From assembly GCA_030867875.1 (NCBI GenBank), contig JAOWCC010000287.1, positions 751,501-815,500 on the forward strand: a DNA stretch of 64,000 nt. Direction: 5' to 3'. The DNA is from Actinernus sp. WN-2022 (Eukaryota > Cnidaria > Anthozoa > Actiniaria > Actinernidae). The number at the start of each line of letters is the position of its first letter. The stretch's first letter is position 1. Below the pieces are notes generated by a model. It saw nothing but the letters and a program-made list of their open reading frames with translations, made no database searches and was not told where the DNA came from. A program made the position numbers and the translations under genes. Positions 1 to 10,257 of this stretch are shown in pieces.

Positions 1-1356
1 TTCATATTTTTTATCATGTCATAGCAATCGGAACTATTAGAATCAACTTTAAGCGATGAATAAAAATAGAGCTTCGTGTTTAATTGAACAAGTTTCATCT
101 GATGTAACTTTGATTCTTTTGTAATATTCAATGTGATGTTATGTATATGTTTTTTACTTAATTTCAATCCTTGAGAGGTAATAGAAGATTGTATATTTGG
201 TATCGGTTGAAATGTCTCTAACAGTTTATTAACTGAGGTCATGAAGCTCGGCTTATTTGAGAGCGCGAGATCGTTTGATATCTTTAAACATTGCTTCGCA
301 ATACTATCTTCGGGGAGATCCTGGAGATGTTGTAGGAAATGTAATATATTCCGGTAAATTACTGATTTTAACGATAATCGCCCGACTTCATTCCGAGTAG
401 CCACGTTAGGGGCCCGTTTGTTGAGTCCGAGATAGTATTTAAAGAACTGCGAGTGAAGTCTTTCAATTGTATCTGTTTCCCATTTTGGAAAATTTATACT
501 ATCATAAGCCCCCCATATTTCTGAGTTGTACAATAAAATAGGTAAGAATAAGGTGTCAAATAACTTGTTGCACATTTTTATCGGCATTTTGGAGAAATCT
601 AGGTACCGTTTTGTAGCAAAAATAGATCGACGAGTTTTCTCAGTAGACTTTAGTTTTGACTTTGAAAAACTACCATTACTTGAAATTGTGGTACCCAAGT
701 ATGTATAGTCAGGAACATTTTCAATCTGAGAACCGTCTAAGAAGAATTTATATTTCTCCATGGTAGATTTTCTGCATTGTTTCTGAAAAATGACGGCTTT
801 AGTCTTTTTAGTATTTACTGACATCCACCAATCCTTACAAAATTTTTGTAAAGTATTAATACTTCTTTGAAGACCTGCGGCTGAGGTAGATATTAGAACT
901 AGATCATCTGCATAGAATAATGAATTCAATTTACTTCCGTCCGAGAGGGTAATCGGGTCTAGTCCATCAGTCTTTTGTAGAGAAATTGGAAGGTCGTTTA
1001 AATATAGATTGAATAATAGTGGTGATAAAATACAGCCTTGGCGAACTCCTCTATTATATTTAAAGAATTTTGATCTCATATTTCCTGATTTGATACAACA
1101 TTCCGTTTTAGAGTACATGTCGGAAATCAGACGAAGGAATTGACCACCTATTTTGTTGTTTAGCAATTTCCACAGTAAGCCAGGATCAGCCAAACTGAAT
1201 CAAATGCTTTTCGGAAATCTACAAAACAACAAAATAATTTTCCTTTTGTTTCATTAATTACATACTTATCAATCAGAGTGCGTAAAGTGAAAATATGGTC
1301 TGCCGTTCTATTGCCAGGTAAAAAGCCGATTTGAGAATGGTGCAAAAGCTTCTTGC
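1..1356 (-). pseudogene. LINE ORF2, reverse transcriptase C-terminal half (broken)
   Basis: Minus-strand translation gives reverse transcriptase motifs of a CR1/L2-like non-LTR retrotransposon. SQIGFLPGNRTADHI lies near 1290-1340, VDFRKAFDSVW near 1200, and the catalytic FYADD box is encoded by 903-917. Downstream text reads like the thumb and C-terminal region (SVNTKKTKAVIF, DYTYLG, LYNSEIWG). The longest uninterrupted stretch is short (1160-1345), so frameshifts or stops have killed it. It is the 3' continuation of the pieces at 4196-4615 and 10599-11992; all three lie in the same order and orientation as one original LINE. The sequence runs off the window edge, so the LINE 3' end is not seen. 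Confidence 0.85.
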
Positions 1357-4193
1357 ATTTTAAAAGGTATGCAATCTGTTATTACTCGGGCTGCCTGTGG
1401 GCAGGCCCGAGTCTTAAAATGCAAGCCGTTTATTATTACTCGGGCCGGGCCTTTGGCCGGCACGAGTCAGAAAATGCAAGCGGTTTATTATTATTTTTAT
1501 TTTTTGTGTCGCTGAAATGCGCCAGCAACCAATCAGATTACACAGGAGCCCATTGTTCGATCCCAACACGTGACAGGATCAACCAATCAGATTCGACACC
1601 TGCCCGATCCTGGTTTTGATCTGTATAGTGTGCGAAGCAACGGAGCAACGGAGCGAAGATTCGGGGCCATTCTTAACCTTTATTTTGCTGAAACTAAAGG
1701 TTTCTTCGAATGAAATACCAAGATGTTCAGTTATTCTAGGGCTGACAGGACTTTTAGGGGCTTTCGATGGAAAATTCTTACATTTACGAAAGGGATGTGG
1801 CGATCCAAATATCGCACAGTAAGCTAGTCTAGCCGGCCGGAGGATTGTCGATGGTTTTGGTCCAATAATCCACGGAAACTGAAAGAAAATACCTGTACTG
1901 CTGCATCTAAGTGCCATACGATGGCAGTGTTGCGTTGTTGGTATTGTTGAAATGCTCTTCGTTACCACCACACACTGTGAGGAAGTCAAATGAGGGATTG
2001 ATTGTTTGCAATGTTGGCTGTAATTGTTTACTGCAAAGTCCTCTCCTGAAAATGAAATACTCTTGAGATTATACAAGTGGGAAGTCTTGACTAAACCAGT
2101 CAACCAATGCCGAACTTTACTAAACTTCAATTCAAGAGTCGCAAAACCTGGAAGTGAACAGTGATTGACCCTTGGCTTTGAACGCGAACGGAAATTAGAA
2201 CTGGTGAGGTTGAAATATTTGTGTTAATATACGCACACAAATCTTACTTGTCCCTTGATTGTAATTCGAACTGGAAATGAAATCGTCCGTAAATTGAACT
2301 GAATGTGACTTTATATACAGACCAAGAAGAAAAAGTTAAAATCGTCAAAAAAATAACAGAACGACAGACGATAGAATTGACCACGAATTATACCCATAAA
2401 CAGAACTGGATATGACTACCGTATTAAAATCGAATTGGACCGGTGAAAAGAATAGCAGGATATTTTTGTCCCCGGGATTTGTCGAACTGTCATGAAACTA
2501 GAACTGGAGAGTATAAATTAGGGCTCTGCCCACAGTATTCTTCGCAGCCGTTTATATTTATGTCGCCTGACGCAGTTTCTTGTTCGCCGACGATTGATAT
2601 GAACGGGCTTCAAACTCTGGCTTTGTTTTCTTATTTTGCTGCCGAACTGCACAGAAGACCTTGAAATTACCATTCAATAAATCTACCTTAATTTATCCTA
2701 AAGAAAGCTTTGATTTATACTCTCGAAGATGGAAATGTATTATATTTTCTCTACTTCGCCTTCTCTTGCCGTTAACAATAGGAAATGGACAATCTGAAAT
2801 CTACAACTGGGAAGCTACAATGTTTACCGTCTCGTTTTTCTCGGCTAATGGCAATCAAGATACCGTGGCGCATGTAATCGTTTCGTGGGCAGAGGTTTCT
2901 CTCGGCGGCAGGAAAGGGGTTGGGTGGAACTTCTCGAAACAAGCTATAGTATTGGCATACGCAACAATAGAAAACAACCTAACCATTAGAAAGTGCAGTA
3001 CAAAAACCATAGAAGTATAGTATTATGGGTGCAATCAGAATACAGGTCTCGAGAGGTTCCATCACTACTCGGAGTAGTGAATCAATTACTGTACATGGTT
3101 TGTGCTAGCGGAGGAGGATGTATGACACAAAAATATGTTAGACCTCCATGTATTAATTAACCTATTTCTAGGTGGCCCGAGTATAATGCCCAACGGGCGT
3201 CTTGTTATTATTATTATTTTTTGTGTCGCTGATTTGCCTCGGCAACCAATCAGATTGTTGCACTGGTCACGTGACACATTGCGCTATGCGTTCGCGTCAA
3301 TCGATCTCTTTCTTTGCGATACACAGGAGCGAAATACAATCTCAGCTTAAGTGTTTCTAAACACGTTTAGATATAAAAGGTATCGAATTATAATCTCAGG
3401 GTAGATTTCGTCAGGCGCGCTCAGATAACAAAGGTCAAAGCTCTCAGACAAGGCGAGACAAGGAGATATCGATTTCTATGAGTCATTGTCAGAAATCTAT
3501 TCCCGGCCGTAAAATTAGGCAATACCACCGTCTGCCAATGGGTAACTGAACTGTCAGGTCAACTACACAGCTTAGAGAGTCTTTCTACTAGATTGAGAGA
3601 CATTAATATACTGTTACATGTCTGTTAATATGGGGAAAACTGAAGAAACCCTCATTGCATTGAGTTTGATAACTAGCCTGAAATACAGCCGCCTTCTCAG
3701 TTAGTTCCAGGGTCCTTGAATTTTCAAATGGCTCAACTCGTCGCGAGCGCAAGTGAACTTGTGAAATTATCGCCATCACGCCGCGTATACAGTCAAGTCT
3801 GTTTGTCTCGGAAAGTATTTATTGTAGTTTATATCTCTTCCCTAATTGCACTGATGAAGGACTCGAAACCCAAAACGTCCCAGCAGCTTGTGTTACAGCT
3901 GATAAACGGAGGAAATGGCTCTACTGAAACAAAATCAAAGCGGACGAGTTTCGTGTTGTTTAGCTTTGCGGCCGAAGTCCATCATTGTCTGTGGTTCGGC
4001 GGGGAAGAAGAGTGTTCGTTGGGATTACTTTCAACAAAGTACACTGTATTTCAACTACCAATCTCGTACAAGTGCCTTTAATTTTTAATGATTTTCACGA
4101 AGTGGTCCTTTTTTGGCAGAATTTATTTTAGAAACAGTTGGCCTCATACCTAAAAGTGACAGCCCGAGTAAACGCCCAGCGGGCGTCTTGTTG
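1357..4193. mobile_element. Non-autonomous DNA element inserted in the LINE RT
   Basis: This block separates two adjoining pieces of one RT gene: FCFILN (minus strand, just above 4194) and KKLLHHSQIG (minus strand, below 1356). Near its edges lie inverted 12-mers, TTACTCGGGCTG at 1382-1393 and CAGCCCGAGTAA at 4160-4171. Related GGGC/GCCC-rich stem-loops followed by TTATTATTATTTTTTGTGTCGCTG occur at about 1430-1515 and 3170-3235, and an inverted relative lies near 21035-21115. This suggests a composite of related MITEs. No transposase is recognisable. The open frame at 1579-2130 (minus) has no motif I recognise. Exact ends and target duplication are not resolved. Confidence 0.6.
2495..2935 (+). 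repeat. Interspersed repeat related to 28045-28440
   Basis: This segment and the interior of the element at 27840-28466 share long near-identical runs, including the stretch encoding MKLPFNKSTLIYPKESFDLY at 2661 and 28174, and the tail GCAGAGGTTTCTCTCGGCG. It is a second, truncated copy of the same non-autonomous transposon family. The terminal CCCTGCGAGCAG repeat is not present here. The open frames inside are shared because the DNA is shared; I see no sign of coding constraint. Confidence 0.7.
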
Positions 4194-4195
4194 AG

Positions 4196-4615
4196 TATAA
4201 AGCAGAACAGTTTCCCCAAACAACTTGTCACACAGATTCCTCTATAGTTTGATGGATCTGATCTATCACCTGATTTATAGATAGCGCTAATAATACCATT
4301 TGTCCATATATCGGGATATACACCCGTTCTTAAAATAAGATTAAACAATTTCGAAATAATGGGAACCAATATATTTACCTCGCATTTGAGCATCTCGTTT
4401 CTAATTTTATCAATACCCGGTGTTTTTTTATTCTTTAGCTTTTTAATTGCTTTTCTGATTTCATCTTGTGAAATTGATACGTCTAAAGAAGTCCCATGTG
4501 TGTTGGACATATCGATGTGTTTAATTTCCTCAACAATTGCATTTTGGTCAGACGAGAGGTTTTTCTCTTCAATAGAAGAATGAAGGTCGCTAAAATGTGT
4601 GAGTAGATTGCTCAC
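4196..4615 (-). pseudogene. LINE ORF2, start of reverse transcriptase domain
   Basis: Minus-strand frame containing LKNKKTPGIDKIRNEMLK, YPDIWTNGIISAIYKSGD and PSNYRGICVTSCLGKLF: the classical fingers region of non-LTR reverse transcriptases (K..PG.D.I, W....I..I.K, NYR.I.......K). It begins at the right-hand insertion (palindrome, junction at 4618/4619) and is cut by the second insertion near 4194. Immediately beyond the palindrome the same reading resumes at 10599, so the palindrome split the region between endonuclease and RT. Confidence 0.9.
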
Positions 4616-4618
4616 AGG
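4613..4618 (+). other. Target-site duplication, left copy (CACAGG)
   Basis: CACAGG directly precedes the AGTAGT terminus and is repeated at 10593-10598 after the ACTACT terminus. Removing one copy and the element restores an uninterrupted LINE sequence (SIPVSNLLTHFSDLHSS across the junction). Six base pairs is the Polinton-typical length. Confidence 0.9.
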
Positions 4619-4953
4619 AGTAGTGGGAGAGGCACCGAATTAGCCCCTTTTTTGAGGCGCTATGCTAATTTTTGAGGCGCTCATTAATTCGATGACGTCA
4701 CGGTCCTATTGTCTAGGTCATGCATAAATTAATTAGGGCGTACGCTCTTTTTTAGGGTGTTATGCTAATTTTTAGGGTGTTCTATTGTCTTAGACTCATG
4801 AATAAAGTGGTGAGCTCATGAATAAAATACGGCGCGCTCGTGAAAAACAATTGTTCCTTTGGATGAGGTCATCGATCTATTCGGGCATGTTTGGACAAAG
4901 CCTATTGTTTGGGGTCGACTGTAAAACCAGGAGCGTAGGATCTCGAGGCAATC
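4619..4953 (+). repeat. Left terminal repeat region with iteron-like boxes
   Basis: Non-coding terminal part of the left arm, mirrored at 10258-10592. It contains two paired boxes of the form Y-ATGCTAATTTTT-Y. In the first (about 4652-4681) Y is GAGGCGCT; in the second (about 4752-4780) Y is TAGGGTGTT. CTATTGT occurs three times here (4706, 4782, 4902). Such spaced repeats near an element end are typical of transposase, integrase or replication-protein binding sites, but no binding protein is known here. Confidence 0.55.
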
Positions 4954-5544
4954 ATGGAGGAAGATAAGTTGAACGCTGTAGCCTATACACCTGATGGGGA
5001 TAGATTTGGAGAACTAACTGAGTATGGAAAGAGAGCATCAAACAAGTCTGGCATAAGCATTCCCGGACATCTGTATGATTTTTTATCAAGGGAAAATATT
5101 TTCACTGAAAACTACCAAGCATTTGCTGAATTGTACAAAGCACACAATATTAAAGGGAAGTTAAGGGAGTACTATTGGCCTGAGAAGAAGGAAGACACTT
5201 TGCTTACCTGTGATTCTTCACTAGACTTTTATTACTTACCCAAGCACATTATTGAAGGGAGATTTTACCACAAGAACACAACCGGAGACGGATTCGAAAA
5301 GATAAAAGTTTTTGACGAGTTCCCTAATGTGTGTAGAATCATTAAGAGTATTTTAACAGACTTGACCACATCCAACGCTGAGAAGATAAATTATGTGCGG
5401 CTATTGATTCCGAAAGACCAACCCGTTTCCGTAAAACTATTCCAACATTTAGACCTTTTTCCTAAGTATGGACACCATTTCCAGGAACTGCAGGAGGAGT
5501 TTGAGACAATGCAGAATGGTAGAGAGGGAAAGAAAACAGCTTGA
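4954..5544 (+). CDS. Hypothetical protein, 196 aa (left-arm copy)
   Basis: The ATG at 4954 (after ATC in a short leader) opens a 196-residue frame whose arm-mirror copy at 9667-10257 encodes the same protein. That conservation shows only that the arms are recent. Composition is that of a soluble, charged protein: no signal peptide, no membrane segment, no cysteine cluster. The N-terminus includes GISIPGHLYDFLSREN and the C-terminus is acidic/lysine-rich. I do not recognise a domain. It points inward from the terminus, convergent with the 172-aa gene. An A-rich stretch with AATAAA at about 5695-5700 could serve polyadenylation. Confidence 0.6.
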   Translation: MEEDKLNAVAYTPDGDRFGELTEYGKRASNKSGISIPGHLYDFLSRENIFTENYQAFAELYKAHNIKGKLREYYWPEKKEDTLLTCDSSLDFYYLPKHIIEGRFYHKNTTGDGFEKIKVFDEFPNVCRIIKSILTDLTTSNAEKINYVRLLIPKDQPVSVKLFQHLDLFPKYGHHFQELQEEFETMQNGREGKKTA

Positions 5545-6195
5545 AGTAGCGAGACGTGAAATACATCCACTGAATGACATTGAACAACACGGCTTTGCCT
5601 CAAGATATTCTGTGTCTGTTCCAGAACATTTTTTTTAGAAAAGATGAAGAGTTTATGGAGATTGATTGACTTTGTAATTACTTTAACTTTTAAATCAATA
5701 AAGTTCACTTGTTTAGTTGAATAGGTTTGGGCAAGTCTTTGTTATGAATAACAATACACTATTGTTTTGGTAATCTGCGAGCTGCTCTATAGTAACCCAA
5801 CGATATTTTTTTATATCATTCACAACTCACTCGTAACGTAATTCTGAGATCAGATTATTCGTAAGCCTTTACAGTAAATCCACTGTGACTCATTAGATCA
5901 ACTCTGCTATTGTTCTTAGGGATTGGCGATAACTGAAGAGCCTATTGTTTTGAGGAAAACTCTTGTGATGCAAATTATTCTCTAAAACTAAACTAGAATT
6001 ACCATACGAATAAAAACAAACTACTCGGAACAGGATTTTATTGATCCAAAACACCAATTTACAGTTCGTTTTCCTTATCGTCGCGGAGTTGATAACTTTC
6101 TTATTTCTCAGTTCTTGGGTTGATATAATGTACCGTGTTACAAGATTACACTGATTTAAGTTTCATTGATTTTTTTTCTTGTTGACAAATGCTGC
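5545..6195. other. Non-coding spacer of left arm
   Basis: No supported gene. It lies between the convergent 196-aa and 172-aa genes, is AT-rich, and holds further CTATTGT boxes (5759, 5907, 5942). AATAAA-type signals occur near 5695 on the plus strand. Open frames here on the minus strand are shadows. Confidence 0.5.
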
Positions 6196-6714
6196 TTAAC
6201 TTGGATAAAACTTATTTCTAAAAGGTACATATGTATTGTTCATTACGTGAACACTCTGTTCCGGAATAGGTTGTTTTTGGAATTGTTTATTCAACAAGAA
6301 TTTTCGGTGGTGAATTGCAGCCTCGGTTGCTTCTTGCCATCCATAATCTTCCGTGTTCATCAAGTTTTGCTTCGTTTCCAAGATTTTTCGGAAATCAGGA
6401 TCTTTTCTTAAGCTGTGAATCCATTTCATATCTTCGAACAACACTTCTCTTAGGTCTTTTCTATAGGTAGGAACCAAAGCGTTACTGGCTTTGATTTCAG
6501 CAACTTCATGACTATCCCCATCGTGTTCATACTTTTGAACCAACGCTTCCCATTCTTCCTGGTGCCGTTCTTTAGCTTCGTTTCGAATTCTTTCCCAAAC
6601 ATCCGCTTCTCCGTCATAACTATCATCAGTGGAGTCCGTGCTCTCCTGAGATTCAGAGCTTTGATAAGAATCTTCAGTCATTTCATCATCTGAGTTGGAA
6701 CGATTAGCAGCCAT
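6196..6714 (-). CDS. Conserved transposon protein, 172 aa (left-arm copy)
   Basis: ATG at 6714, followed by an acidic, serine-rich N-terminus (residues 5-40: SDDEMTEDSYQSS, DSYDGEAD) and an alpha-helical, charged C-terminal domain (DVWERIRNEAKERHQEEW, then YRKDLREVLFEDMKWIHSL and AAIHHRKFLLNKQF). I recall similar small proteins with a LRxxYLxxLKWIHxLKxDP-like core from cnidarian repeats, often beside a small C2H2 protein like the next gene; that pairing is from memory and unverified. Function unknown; an acidic N-terminus plus helical core would suit a DNA- or protein-binding accessory factor. The right-arm copy differs at least by one Glu/Gly change near residue 21. Confidence 0.7.
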   Translation of the reverse strand: MAANRSNSDDEMTEDSYQSSESQESTDSTDDSYDGEADVWERIRNEAKERHQEEWEALVQKYEHDGDSHEVAEIKASNALVPTYRKDLREVLFEDMKWIHSLRKDPDFRKILETKQNLMNTEDYGWQEATEAAIHHRKFLLNKQFQKQPIPEQSVHVMNNTYVPFRNKFYPS

Positions 6715-6876
6715 CGTTTATATCTTTACTCTTCAAGGATCGGGAGTATAATGTCAGACCCTTAAAAGTTTCCAACTTTATAGAAAACAAATTGGTGTGG
6801 TCACTAAGTTTAACAAATGTCGATTAGCTGATTTAGCTACGGTCTCTCAGTTAGACCAACATTGTAAGCAGGATTC

Positions 6877-7080
6877 CTAACCAACATATTTACCATTATC
6901 AACAACTGGATTTACAGTCCTCGACAAAAACTTTCTTTTTTGAAGTTTCGCTTCTTGTAAATATGGTTTACGTTCTTGAGTTGATAACCTATGGACTTGT
7001 GCCAAGTGGTTGGATAATTTAACAAGATACTTTGATCCACAATTAGGTACAGGGCAGTTTTTCAAAGTCCGATTTTCCAT
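6877..7080 (-). CDS. Small C2H2 zinc-finger protein, 67 aa (left-arm copy)
   Basis: I start at the ATG at 7080 (MENRTLKNC) rather than at the upstream GTG. Residues 9-31 form one C2H2 finger: CPVPNCGSKYLVKLSNHLAQ followed by VH, so C-x4-C-x12-H-x4-H. It is followed by LSTQERKPYLQEAKLQKRK. Single-finger proteins with CPVPxCGSKYxVKLSNHLxxVH are, as I recall, common in cnidarian repeats beside genes like the 172-aa one. Likely a DNA- or RNA-binding accessory protein of the element. Same strand as and just upstream of the 172-aa gene (163-bp gap), so the two may be co-transcribed. Confidence 0.75.
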   Translation of the reverse strand: MENRTLKNCPVPNCGSKYLVKLSNHLAQVHRLSTQERKPYLQEAKLQKRKFLSRTVNPVVDNGKYVG

Positions 7081-7288
7081 GTTCACTCGTTGAAAGTTAG
7101 TATCAAATAGCACAAATCTACTTGATCGTCCCTTTTATCTCCTTTCATCCCTTTTGTCGCCTTTCGTCCCGCTTTTTTCTGTTTTGAAATAAAAAAAGAG
7201 AGTTTAAAAAAAGAAAAAGGCGGGACAAGAGGCGACAAACGGGATGAAAAGGACGAACGGAGATAACTATATACGAACGCGGACACCT

Positions 7289-7922
7289 CTCTTGTCAGTA
7301 AACCCTTTCATCCCTTTTGTCGCCTTTCGTCCCTCTTTTTTCCGTTTTGAAATTTAAAAAAAGGGATAAAAAAAGAAAAAAAAGCGGGACAAGAGGCGAC
7401 AAAAGGGATGAAAAGGACGAACGGAGATAACTATATACGAACGCGAACACCTCTCTTGTCAGTAAACCCTTTCATCCCTTTTGTCGCCTTTCGTCCCTCT
7501 TTTTTCCGTTTTGAAATTTAAAAAAAGGGATAAAAAAAGAAAAAAAAGCGGGACAAGAGGCGACAAACGGGATGAAAAGGACGAACGGAGATAACTATAT
7601 ACGAACGCGGACACCTCTCTTGTCAGTAAACCCTTTCATCCCTTTTGTCGCCTTTCGTCCCTCTTTTTTCCGTTTTGAAATTTAAAAAAAAGGGATAAAA
7701 AAAGAAAAAAAAGCGGGACAAGAGGCGACAAAAGGGATGAAAAGGACGAACGGAGATAACTATATACGAACGCGAACACCTCTCTTGTCAGTAAACCCTT
7801 TCATCCCTTTTGTCGCCTTTCGTCCCGCTTTTTTCTGTTTTGAAATAAAAAAAGAGGGATAATAAACGGAAAAAAGCGGGACAAGAGGCGACAAACGGGA
7901 TGAAAAGGACTACTGACAAGAG
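7289..7922. repeat. Central tandem array of self-complementary 164-bp units
   Basis: The phrase CTCTTGTCAGTAAACC recurs at 7289, 7453, 7617 and 7782, giving 164-165-bp spacing. Within each unit the first part (CATCCCTTTTGTCGCCTTTCGTCC) is nearly complementary to the later part (GACAAGAGGCGACAAAAGGGATG), so each unit can fold into a long hairpin. Neighbouring units alternate small variants (CGGGATG or AGGGATG; cgcggac or cgcgaac). The block sits at the symmetry centre but is itself oriented one way. It may be a replication or resolution structure, or simply an unstable array. Confidence 0.85.
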
Positions 7923-8130
7923 ACGTGTTCGCGTTCGTATATAGTTATCTCCGTTCGTCCTTTTCATCCCGTTTGTCGCCTCTTGTCCCGCCTTTTTCTT
8001 TTTTTAAACTCTCTTTTTTTATTTCAAAACAGAAAAAAGCGGGACGAAAGGCGACAAAAGGGATGAAAGGAGATAAAAGGGACGATCAAGTAGATTTGTG
8101 CTATTTGATACTAACTTTCAACGAGTGAAC

Positions 8131-8334
8131 ATGGAAAATCGGACTTTGAAAAACTGCCCTGTACCTAATTGTGGATCAAAGTATCTTGTTAAATTATCCA
8201 ACCACTTGGCACAAGTCCATAGGTTATCAACTCAAGAACGTAAACCATATTTACAAGAAGCGAAACTTCAAAAAAGAAAGTTTTTGTCGAGGACTGTAAA
8301 TCCAGTTGTTGATAATGGTAAATATGTTGGTTAG
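8131..8334 (+). CDS. Small C2H2 zinc-finger protein, 67 aa (right-arm copy)
   Basis: Mirror copy of the gene at 6877-7080, reading outward from the centre, with an identical predicted protein from the ATG at 8131. One C-x4-C-x12-H-x4-H finger. A GTG 33 bases upstream keeps the frame open but the ATG is the more credible start. A short TAG-terminated end (DNGKYVG) is followed by 160 bp and the 172-aa gene. Confidence 0.75.
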   Translation: MENRTLKNCPVPNCGSKYLVKLSNHLAQVHRLSTQERKPYLQEAKLQKRKFLSRTVNPVVDNGKYVG

Positions 8335-8496
8335 GAATCCTGCTTACAATGTTGGTCTAACTGAGAGACCGTAGCTAAATCAGCTAATCGACATTTGTTA
8401 AACTTAGTGACCACACCAATTTGTTTTCTATAAAGTTGGAAACTTTTAAGGGTCTGACATTATACTCCCGATCCTTGAAGAGTAAAGATATAAACG

Positions 8497-9015
8497 ATGG
8501 CTGCTAATCGTTCCAACTCAGATGATGAAATGACTGAAGATTCTTATCAAAGCTCTGGATCTCAGGAGAGCACGGACTCCACTGATGATAGTTATGACGG
8601 AGAAGCGGATGTTTGGGAAAGAATTCGAAACGAAGCTAAAGAACGGCACCAGGAAGAATGGGAAGCGTTGGTTCAAAAGTATGAACACGATGGGGATAGT
8701 CATGAAGTTGCTGAAATCAAAGCCAGTAACGCTTTGGTTCCTACCTATAGAAAAGACCTAAGAGAAGTGTTGTTCGAAGATATGAAATGGATTCACAGCT
8801 TAAGAAAAGATCCTGATTTCCGAAAAATCTTGGAAACGAAGCAAAACTTGATGAACACGGAAGATTATGGATGGCAAGAAGCAACCGAGGCTGCAATTCA
8901 CCACCGAAAATTCTTGTTGAATAAACAATTCCAAAAACAACCTATTCCGGAACAGAGTGTTCACGTAATGAACAATACATATGTACCTTTTAGAAATAAG
9001 TTTTATCCAAGTTAA
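8497..9015 (+). CDS. Conserved transposon protein, 172 aa (right-arm copy)
   Basis: Mirror copy of 6196-6714, ATG at 8497. The only protein difference I can see is Gly for Glu in the acidic N-terminus (SSGSQESTDS here). Having two nearly identical expressed-looking copies per element means gene dosage is doubled by the palindromic layout. Confidence 0.7.
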   Translation: MAANRSNSDDEMTEDSYQSSGSQESTDSTDDSYDGEADVWERIRNEAKERHQEEWEALVQKYEHDGDSHEVAEIKASNALVPTYRKDLREVLFEDMKWIHSLRKDPDFRKILETKQNLMNTEDYGWQEATEAAIHHRKFLLNKQFQKQPIPEQSVHVMNNTYVPFRNKFYPS

Positions 9016-9666
9016 GCAGCATTTGTCAACAAGAAAAAAAATCAATGAAACTTAAATCAGTGTAATCTTGTAACACGGTACATTATATCAACCCAAGAAC
9101 TGAGAAATAAGAAAGTTATCAACTCCGCGACGATAAGGAAAACGAACTGTAAATTGGTGTTTTGGATCAATAAAATCCTGTTCCGAGTAGTTTGTTTTTA
9201 TTCGTATGGTAATTCTAGTTTAGTTTTAGAGAATAATTTGCATCACAAGAGTTTTCCTCAAAACAATAGGCTCTTCAGTTATCGCCAATCCCTAAGAACA
9301 ATAGCAGAGTTGATCTAATGAGTCACAGTGGATTTACTGTAAAGGCTTACGAATAATCTGATCTCAGAATTACGTTACGAGTGAGTTGTGAATGATATAA
9401 AAAAATATCGTTGGGTTACTATAGAGCAGCTCGCAGATTACCAAAACAATAGTGTATTGTTATTCATAACAAAGACTTGCCCAAACCTATTCAACTAAAC
9501 AAGTGAACTTTATTGATTTAAAAGTTAAAGTAATTACAAAGTCAATCAATCTCCATAAACTCTTCATCTTTTCTAAAAAAAATGTTCTGGAACAGACACA
9601 GAATATCTTGAGGCAAAGCCGTGTTGTTCAATGTCATTCAGTGGATGTATTTCACGTCTCGCTACT
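9016..9666. other. Non-coding spacer of right arm
   Basis: Mirror of 5545-6195: no gene, AT-rich, with ACAATAG boxes (the complement of CTATTGT) and possible polyadenylation signals for the two convergent genes. Confidence 0.5.
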
Positions 9667-10257
9667 TCAAGCTGTTTTCTTTCCCTCTCTACCATTCTGC
9701 ATTGTCTCAAACTCCTCCTGCAGTTCCTGGAAATGGTGTCCATACTTAGGAAAAAGGTCTAAATGTTGGAATAGTTTTACGGAAACGGGTTGGTCTTTCG
9801 GAATCAATAGCCGCACATAATTTATCTTCTCAGCGTTGGATGTGGTCAAGTCTGTTAAAATACTCTTAATGATTCTACACACATTAGGGAACTCGTCAAA
9901 AACTTTTATCTTTTCGAATCCGTCTCCGGTTGTGTTCTTGTGGTAAAATCTCCCTTCAATAATGTGCTTGGGTAAGTAATAAAAGTCTAGTGAAGAATCA
10001 CAGGTAAGCAAAGTGTCTTCCTTCTTCTCAGGCCAATAGTACTCCCTTAACTTCCCTTTAATATTGTGTGCTTTGTACAATTCAGCAAATGCTTGGTAGT
10101 TTTCAGTGAAAATATTTTCCCTTGATAAAAAATCATACAGATGTCCGGGAATGCTTATGCCAGACTTGTTTGATGCTCTCTTTCCATACTCAGTTAGTTC
10201 TCCAAATCTATCCCCATCAGGTGTATAGGCTACAGCGTTCAACTTATCTTCCTCCAT
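9667..10257 (-). CDS. Hypothetical protein, 196 aa (right-arm copy)
   Basis: Mirror copy of 4954-5544 with the same predicted sequence. ATG at 10257, reading toward the centre. No recognisable domain. It ends 651 bp from the 3' end of the convergent 172-aa gene, as in the left arm. Confidence 0.6.
   Translation of the reverse strand: MEEDKLNAVAYTPDGDRFGELTEYGKRASNKSGISIPGHLYDFLSRENIFTENYQAFAELYKAHNIKGKLREYYWPEKKEDTLLTCDSSLDFYYLPKHIIEGRFYHKNTTGDGFEKIKVFDEFPNVCRIIKSILTDLTTSNAEKINYVRLLIPKDQPVSVKLFQHLDLFPKYGHHFQELQEEFETMQNGREGKKTA

Noticed and set aside
1579..2130. 183-residue minus-strand frame inside the 1.4-4.2 kb insertion
   Set aside because: Odd composition, no domain, within non-autonomous repeat DNA; not supported as a gene.
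5391..5708. 105-residue frame antisense to the 196-aa gene (mirrored at 9503-9820)
   Set aside because: Shadow of a better-supported gene; no motif.
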